Shown here in pieces: positions 58,041 to 64,000 of a DNA stretch of 64,000 nucleotides (position 1 is the stretch's first letter; the number at the start of each line of letters is the position of its first letter). The notes under the pieces are model-generated. The model was not told where the DNA came from. It ran no database searches and worked only from the letters and a program-made list of their open reading frames with translations. The stretch comes from Rhynochetos jubatus (Eukaryota; Chordata; Aves; Eurypygiformes; Rhynochetidae): the NCBI GenBank assembly GCA_027574665.1, contig CM050654.1, forward strand, positions 43,421,722-43,485,721, read 5' to 3'. A program made the position numbers and the translations under genes.

Positions 58041-58660
58041 CCGGCATGCTCCGGGAACGAATATGGCTTCCCGGAAGCGTCGTGTTGCGGACTACATTTC
58101 CCGGCATGCTCCGGGATCGAACGCGGCTTCCCGGAAGCGTCGCGTTTGCGGACTACAGTTCCCGGCATGCTCTGGGCACGAACTCGGGTACCCGGAAGCG
58201 TCGCGTTTGCGGACTACAGTTCCCGGCATGCTCTGGGAACGAACACGGGTTCCCGGAAGCGTCGCGATTCCGGACTACAGTTCCCGGCATGCTCTGGGAA
58301 CGAACTCGGGTACCCGGAAGCGTCGCGATTCCGGACTACAGTTCCCGGCATGCTCCGGGAACGAACACGGGTTCCCGGAAGCGACGCGTTTGCGTACTAG
58401 AGTTCCCGGCATGCTGCGGGAACGAACGCGGGTACCTGGAAGCGTCGCGATTGCGGACTACAGTTCCCGGCATGCTCCGGGAACGAACACGGGTTCCCGG
58501 AAGCGTAGCGTTTGCGTACTACAGTTCCCGGCATGCTCTGCGAACGAACACGGGTTCCCGGAAGCGTCGCGTTTGCGTACTACAGTTCCCGGCATACTCC
58601 GGGAACGAACGCGGGTACCCGGAAGCGTCCTGTTTGCGGACTACAGTTCCCGGCATGCCG
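58041..58660 (+). repeat. Terminal array, type 2 (61-bp monomers, ZNF143-like sites)
   Basis: Eleven monomers at 58041, 58101, 58162 and on to 58650, at 61-bp steps (the first step is 60). The consensus has ACTACAGTTCCCGGCATGC followed by TCCGGGAACGAACACGGGTT and CCCGGAAGCGTCGCGTTTGC. ACTACA plus TTCCC(A/G)GCATGC is the long form of the ZNF143/STAF binding site typical of promoters. Ten of the eleven carry an intact ACTACA; one reads ACTAGA. Confidence 0.95.
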
Positions 58661-58763
58661 TGTCCGCCATTTTCTTTTCTCGGAGGACGCTGGGAACTGT
58701 AGTACTAGAGCTGCTTCCGCCCATCGGCCATTTTGATTACGATTTGAATTCCATTTAAAAAAC
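58661..58763. promoter_or_regulatory. Junction of the array and telomere, inverted motif
   Basis: TGTCCGCCATTTTCTTTTC (YY1-like CGCCATTTT) is followed by GCTGGGAACTGTAGTACTAG, an inverted ACTACAGTTCCCAGC site. A second CGGCCATTTTG and about 25 bp of AT-rich sequence come before the first TAGGG. The motif pair faces the array in the opposite direction. Confidence 0.6.
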
Positions 58764-59230
58764 TAGGGTTAGGGTTAGGGTTAGGGTTAGGGTTAGGGTT
58801 AGGGTTAGGGTTAGGGAAATCAGGGTTAGGGTTAGGGTTAGGGTTAGGGTTAGGGTTAGGGTTAGGGTTAGGGAAATCAGGGTTAGGGTTAGGGTTAGGG
58901 TTAGGGTTAGGGTTAGGGTTAGGGTTGTTAGGGTTAGGGTTAGGGTTAGGGTTAGGGTTAGGGTTAGGGTTAGGGTTAGGGTTAGGGGTTAGGGTTAGGG
59001 GTTAGGGTTAGGGTTAGGGTTAGGGTTAGGGTTAGGGTTAGGGTTAGGGTTAGGGTTAGGGTTAGGGTTAGGGTTAGGGTTAGGGTTAGGGTTAGGGTTA
59101 GGGTTAGGGTTAGGGTTAGGGTTAGGGTTAGGGTTAGGGTTAGGGTTAGGGTTAGGGTTAGGGTTAGGGTTAGGGTTAGGGGTTAGGGTTAGGGGTTAGG
59201 GTTAGGGTTAGGGTTAGGGTTAGGGGTTAG
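58764..59230 (+). repeat. Proximal telomere with variant repeats
   Basis: TTAGGG repeats are interrupted by variants: two GGGAAATCAGGG interruptions about 57 bp apart (near 58817 and 58874), one GTTGTTAGGG near 58925, and several TTAGGGG units near 58984, 58996, 59178, 59190 and 59221. Variant repeats concentrated at the centromere-facing edge are typical of a true telomere. Confidence 0.95.
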
Positions 59231-60869
59231 GGTTAGGGTTAGGGTTAGGGTTAGGGTTAGGGTTAGGGTTAGGGTTAGGGTTAGGGTTAGGGTTAGGGTT
59301 AGGGTTAGGGTTAGGGTTAGGGTTAGGGTTAGGGTTAGGGTTAGGGTTAGGGTTAGGGTTAGGGTTAGGGTTAGGGTTAGGGTTAGGGTTAGGGTTAGGG
59401 TTAGGGTTAGGGTTAGGGTTAGGGTTAGGGTTAGGGTTAGGGTTAGGGTTAGGGTTAGGGTTAGGGTTAGGGTTAGGGTTAGGGTTAGGGTTAGGGTTAG
59501 GGTTAGGGTTAGGGTTAGGGTTAGGGTTAGGGTTAGGGTTAGGGTTAGGGTTAGGTTAGGGTTAGGGTTAGGGTTAGGGTTAGGGTTAGGGTTAGGGTTA
59601 GGGTTAGGGTTAGGGTTAGGGTTAGGGTTAGGGTTAGGGTTAGGGTTAGGGTTAGGGTTAGGGTTAGGGTTAGGGTTAGGGTTAGGGTTAGGGTTAGGGT
59701 TAGGGTTAGGGTTAGGGTTAGGGTTAGGGTTAGGGTTAGGGTTAGGGTTAGGGTTAGGGTTAGGGTTAGGGTTAGGGTTAGGGTTAGGGTTAGGGTTAGG
59801 GTTAGGGTTAGGGTTAGGGTTAGGGTTAGGGTTAGGGTTAGGGTTAGGGTTAGGGTTAGGGTTAGGGTTAGGGTTAGGGTTAGGGTTAGGGTTAGGGTTA
59901 GGGTTAGGGTTAGGGTTAGGGTTAGGGTTAGGGTTAGGGTTAGGGTTAGGGTTAGGGTTAGGGTTAGGGTTAGGGTTAGGGTTAGGGTTAGGGTTAGGGT
60001 TAGGGTTAGGGTTAGGGTTAGGGTTAGGGTTAGGGTTAGGGTTAGGGTTAGGGTTAGGGTTAGGGTTAGGGTTAGGGTTAGGGTTAGGGTTAGGGTTAGG
60101 GTTAGGGTTAGGGTTAGGGTTAGGGTTAGGGTTAGGGTTAGGGTTAGGGTTAGGGTTAGGGTTAGGGTTAGGGTTAGGGTTAGGGTTAGGGTTAGGGTTA
60201 GGGTTAGGGTTAGGGTTAGGGTTAGGGTTAGGGTTAGGGTTAGGGTTAGGGTTAGGGTTAGGGTTAGGGTTAGGGTTAGGGTTAGGGTTAGGGTTAGGGT
60301 TAGGGTTAGGGTTAGGGTTAGGGTTAGGGTTAGGGTTAGGGTTAGGGTTAGGGTTAGGGTTAGGGTTAGGGTTAGGGTTAGGGTTAGGGTTAGGGTTAGG
60401 GTTAGGGTTAGGGTTAGGGTTAGGGTTAGGGTTAGGGTTAGGGTTAGGGTTAGGGTTAGGGTTAGGGTTAGGGTTAGGGTTAGGGTTAGGGTTAGGGTTA
60501 GGGTTAGGGTTAGGGTTAGGGTTAGGGTTAGGGTTAGGGTTAGGGTTAGGGTTAGGGTTAGGGTTAGGGTTAGGGTTAGGGTTAGGGTTAGGGTTAGGGT
60601 TAGGGTTAGGGTTAGGGTTAGGGTTAGGGTTAGGGTTAGGGTTAGGGTTAGGGTTAGGGTTAGGGTTAGGGTTAGGGTTAGGGTTAGGGTTAGGGTTAGG
60701 GTTAGGGTTAGGGTTAGGGTTAGGGTTAGGGTTAGGGTTAGGGTTAGGGTTAGGGTTAGGGTTAGGGTTAGGGTTAGGGTTAGGGTTAGGGTTAGGGTTA
60801 GGGTTAGGGTTAGGGTTAGGGTTAGGGTTAGGGTTAGGGTTAGGGTTAGGGTTAGGGTTAGGGTTAGGG

Positions 60870-60901
<32 letters not shown>

Positions 60902-63900
60902 AGGTTAGGGTTAGGGTTAGGGTTAGGGTTAGGGTTAGGGTTAGGGTTAGGGTTAGGGTTAGGGTTAGGGTTAGGGTTAGGGTTAGGGTTAGGGTTAGGG
61001 TTAGGGTTAGGGTTAGGGTTAGGGTTAGGGTTAGGGTTAGGGTTAGGGTTAGGGTTAGGGTTAGGGTTAGGGTTAGGGTTAGGGTTAGGGTTAGGGTTAG
61101 GGTTAGGGTTAGGGTTAGGGTTAGGGTTAGGGTTAGGGTTAGGGTTAGGGTTAGGGTTAGGGTTAGGGTTAGGGTTAGGGTTAGGGTTAGGGTTAGGGTT
61201 AGGGTTAGGGTTAGGGTTAGGGTTAGGGTTAGGGTTAGGGTTAGGGTTAGGGTTAGGGTTAGGGTTAGGGTTAGGGTTAGGGTTAGGGTTAGGGTTAGGG
61301 TTAGGGTTAGGGTTAGGGTTAGGGTTAGGGTTAGGGTTAGGGTTAGGGTTAGGGTTAGGGTTAGGGTTAGGGTTAGGGTTAGGGTTAGGGTTAGGGTTAG
61401 GGTTAGGGTTAGGGTTAGGGTTAGGGTTAGGGTTAGGGTTAGGGTTAGGGTTAGGGTTAGGGTTAGGGTTAGGGTTAGGGTTAGGGTTAGGGTTAGGGTT
61501 AGGGTTAGGTTAGGGTTAGGGTTAGGGTTAGGGTTAGGGTTAGGGTAGGGTTAGGGTTAGGGTTAGGGTTAGGGTTAGGGTTAGGGTTAGGGTTAGGGTT
61601 AGGGTTAGGGTTAGGGTTAGGGTTAGGGTTAGGGTTAGGGTTAGGGTTAGGGTTAGGGTTAGGGTTAGGGTTAGGGTTAGGGTTAGGGTTAGGGTTAGGG
61701 TTAGGGTTAGGGTTAGGGTTAGGGTTAGGGTTAGGGTTAGGGTTAGGGTTAGGGTTAGGGTTAGGGTTAGGGTTAGGGTTAGGGTTAGGGTTAGGGTTAG
61801 GGTTAGGGTTAGGGTTAGGGTTAGGGTTAGGGTTAGGGTTAGGGTTAGGGTTAGGGTTAGGGTTAGGGTTAGGGTTAGGGTTAGGGTTAGGGTTAGGGTT
61901 AGGGTTAGGGTTAGGGTTAGGGTTAGGGTTAGGGTTAGGGTTAGGGTTAGGGTTAGGGTTAGGGTTAGGGTTAGGGTTAGGGTTAGGGTTAGGGTTAGGG
62001 TTAGGGTTAGGGTTAGGGTTAGGGTTAGGGTTAGGGTTAGGGTTAGGGTTAGGGTTAGGGTTAGGGTTAGGGTTAGGGTTAGGGTTAGGGTTAGGGTTAG
62101 GGTTAGGGTTAGGGTTAGGGTTAGGGTTAGGGTTAGGGTTAGGTTAGGGTTAGGGTTAGGGTTAGGGTTAGGGTTAGGGTTAGGGTTAGGGTTAGGGTTA
62201 GGGTTAGGGTTAGGGTTAGGGTTAGGGTTAGGGTTAGGGTTAGGGTTAGGGTTAGGGTTAGGGTTAGGGTTAGGGTTAGGGTTAGGGTTAGGGTTAGGGT
62301 TAGGGTTAGGGTTAGGGTTAGGGTTAGGGTTAGGGTTAGGGTTAGGGTTAGGGTTAGGGTTAGGGTTAGGGTTAGGGTTAGGGTTAGGGTTAGGGTTAGG
62401 GTTAGGGTTAGGGTTAGGGTTAGGGTTAGGGTTAGGGTTAGGGTTAGGGTTAGGGTTAGGGTTAGGGTTAGGGTTAGGGTTAGGGTTAGGGTTAGGGTTA
62501 GGGTTAGGGTTAGGGTTAGGGTTAGGGTTAGGGTTAGGGTTAGGGTTAGGGTTAGGGTTAGGGTTAGGGTTAGGGTTAGGGTTAGGGTTAGGGTTAGGGT
62601 TAGGGTTAGGGTTAGGGTTAGGGTTAGGGTTAGGGTTAGGGTTAGGGTTAGGGTTAGGGTTAGGGTTAGGGTTAGGGTTAGGGTTAGGGTTAGGGTTAGG
62701 GTTAGGGTTAGGGTTAGGGTTAGGGTTAGGGTTAGGGTTAGGGTTAGGGTTAGGGTTAGGGTTAGGGTTAGGGTTAGGGTTAGGGTTAGGGTTAGGGTTA
62801 GGGTTAGGGTTAGGGTTAGGGTTAGGGTTAGGGTTAGGGTTAGGGTTAGGGTTAGGGTTAGGGTTAGGGTTAGGGTTAGGGTTAGGGTTAGGGTTAGGGT
62901 TAGGGTTAGGGTTAGGGTTAGGGTTAGGGTTAGGGTTAGGGTTAGGGTTAGGGTTAGGGTTAGGGTTAGGGTTAGGGTTAGGGTTAGGGTTAGGGTTAGG
63001 GTTAGGGTTAGGGTTAGGGTTAGGGTTAGGGTTAGGGTTAGGGTTAGGGTTAGGGTTAGGGTTAGGGTTAGGGTTAGGGTTAGGGTTAGGGTTAGGGTTA
63101 GGTTAGGGTTAGGGTTAGGGTTAGGGTTAGGGTTAGGGTTAGGGTTAGGGTTAGGGTTAGGGTTAGGGTTAGGGTTAGGGTTAGGGTTAGGGTTAGGGTT
63201 AGGGTTAGGGTTAGGGTTAGGGTTAGGGTTAGGGTTAGGGTTAGGGTTAGGGTTAGGGTTAGGGTTAGGGTTAGGGTTAGGGTTAGGGTTAGGGTTAGGG
63301 TTAGGGTTAGGGTTAGGGTTAGGGTTAGGGTTAGGGTTAGGGTTAGGGTTAGGGTTAGGGTTAGGGTTAGGGTTAGGGTTAGGGTTAGGGTTAGGGTTAG
63401 GGTTAGGGTTAGGGTTAGGGTTAGGGTTAGGGTTAGGGTTAGGTTAGGGTTAGGGTTAGGGTTAGGGTTAGGGTTAGGGTTAGGGTTAGGGTTAGGTTAG
63501 GGTTAGGGTTAGGGTTAGGGTTAGGGTTAGGGTTAGGGTTAGGGTTAGGGTTAGGGTTAGGGTTAGGGTTAGGGTTAGGGTTAGGGTTAGGGTTAGGGTT
63601 AGGGTTAGGGTTAGGGTTAGGGTTAGGGTTAGGGTTAGGGTTAGGGTTAGGGTTAGGGTTAGGGTTAGGGTTAGGGTTAGGGTTAGGGTTAGGGTTAGGG
63701 TTAGGGTTAGGGTTAGGGTTAGGGTTAGGGTTAGGGTTAGGGTTAGGGTTAGGGTTAGGGTTAGGGTTAGGGTTAGGGTTAGGGTTAGGGTTAGGGTTAG
63801 GGTTAGGGTTAGGGTTAGGGTTAGGGTTAGGGTTAGGGTTAGGGTTAGGGTTAGGGTTAGGGTTAGGGTTAGGGTTAGGGTTAGGGTTAGGGTTAGGGTT

Positions 63901-64000
63901 AGGGTTAGGGTTAGGGTTAGGGTTAGGGTTAGGGTTAGGGTTAGGGTTAGGGTTAGGGTTAGGGTTAGGGTTAGGGTTAGGGTTAGGGTTAGGGTTAGGG
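59231..64000 (+). repeat. Terminal telomere, (TTAGGG)n
   Basis: About 4.8 kb of almost pure TTAGGG that continues to the last base of the window. Rare one- or two-base deviations occur near 59553, 60888-60903, 61507, 61545, 62142, 63101, 63441 and 63494; these may be real or sequencing indels. The G-rich strand runs 5' to 3' towards the right, so the terminus lies beyond the right edge. Confidence 0.98.

Noticed and set aside
57337-58758. Frames of 220-320 residues across the 61/62-bp array
   Set aside because: They are periodic artefacts present on both strands. The motif content points to DNA-binding sites, not protein.
59500-63500. Isolated TTAGG, TTTAGGG and similar units in the distal telomere as biological variants
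   Set aside because: They are single, scattered one- or two-base deviations that look like long-read indels. Only the clustered proximal variants are reported as likely real.

Overview
This window is the end of a vertebrate chromosome and almost certainly comes from a bird. The evidence is three CR1 LINE 3' ends with the avian ATTCTATGA-type terminus, no SINEs that I recognise, compact introns, a CpG-island promoter, and an unbroken (TTAGGG)n array running off the right edge with TTAGGG on the + strand. The array orientation means the right edge faces the chromosome terminus. I cannot place the species further; a passerine-like solo LTR in intron 2 is only a weak hint.

Region 1 (1-26045) holds one protein gene, MARCHF7 (axotrophin), on the + strand. 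It encodes a RING-CH (RINGv) E3 ubiquitin ligase with a long Ser/Arg-rich disordered N-terminus. The CpG-island promoter is at about 1790-2390. Nine coding exons run from ATG 4019 to TGA 24951 and give 689 residues. A tenth, symmetric, in-frame cassette exon (8609-8767, +53 residues) is likely. All inferred splice phases agree. The introns hold a probable solo LTR and three CR1 fragments. Polyadenylation signals lie at 25818 and 26020. From 26046 to about 28200 I see no gene.

Region 2 (about 28.5-57.24 kb) is a GC-rich subtelomeric repeat domain. A unit of about 9.7 kb occurs as copies A (28.9-35.45 kb), B (37.43-45.13 kb) and C (47.19-56.65 kb), plus the first ~370 bp of a fourth copy, D (56.87-57.24 kb). 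The copies are separated by minisatellite arrays of 79-bp monomers (18 and 19 regular copies), each with a GCGCATGCGC (NRF1-like) palindrome. Each unit has a CpG-island head, exon-like blocks with good splice signals and compatible phases, and a 3.7-4.5 kb C/T-only-like tract. The tract produces very long but meaningless open frames on both strands. Copy C is interrupted by about 2.1 kb of probable endogenous retrovirus in minus orientation.

Region 3 (about 57.3-58.76 kb) is a CpG-rich array of 22 monomers of 61-62 bp. Each carries TTCCCGGCATGC, and in the distal half this is preceded by ACTACA, which together is the ZNF143/STAF promoter motif. It abuts the telomere and is oriented so that transcription to the right would yield UUAGGG RNA. 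By position, CpG richness and repeat structure it resembles the human subtelomeric 61-29-37 TERRA promoter, and I regard it as the most exciting part of the window.

Region 4 (58764-64000) is telomeric DNA: a proximal ~470 bp with variant repeats, then almost pure TTAGGG.
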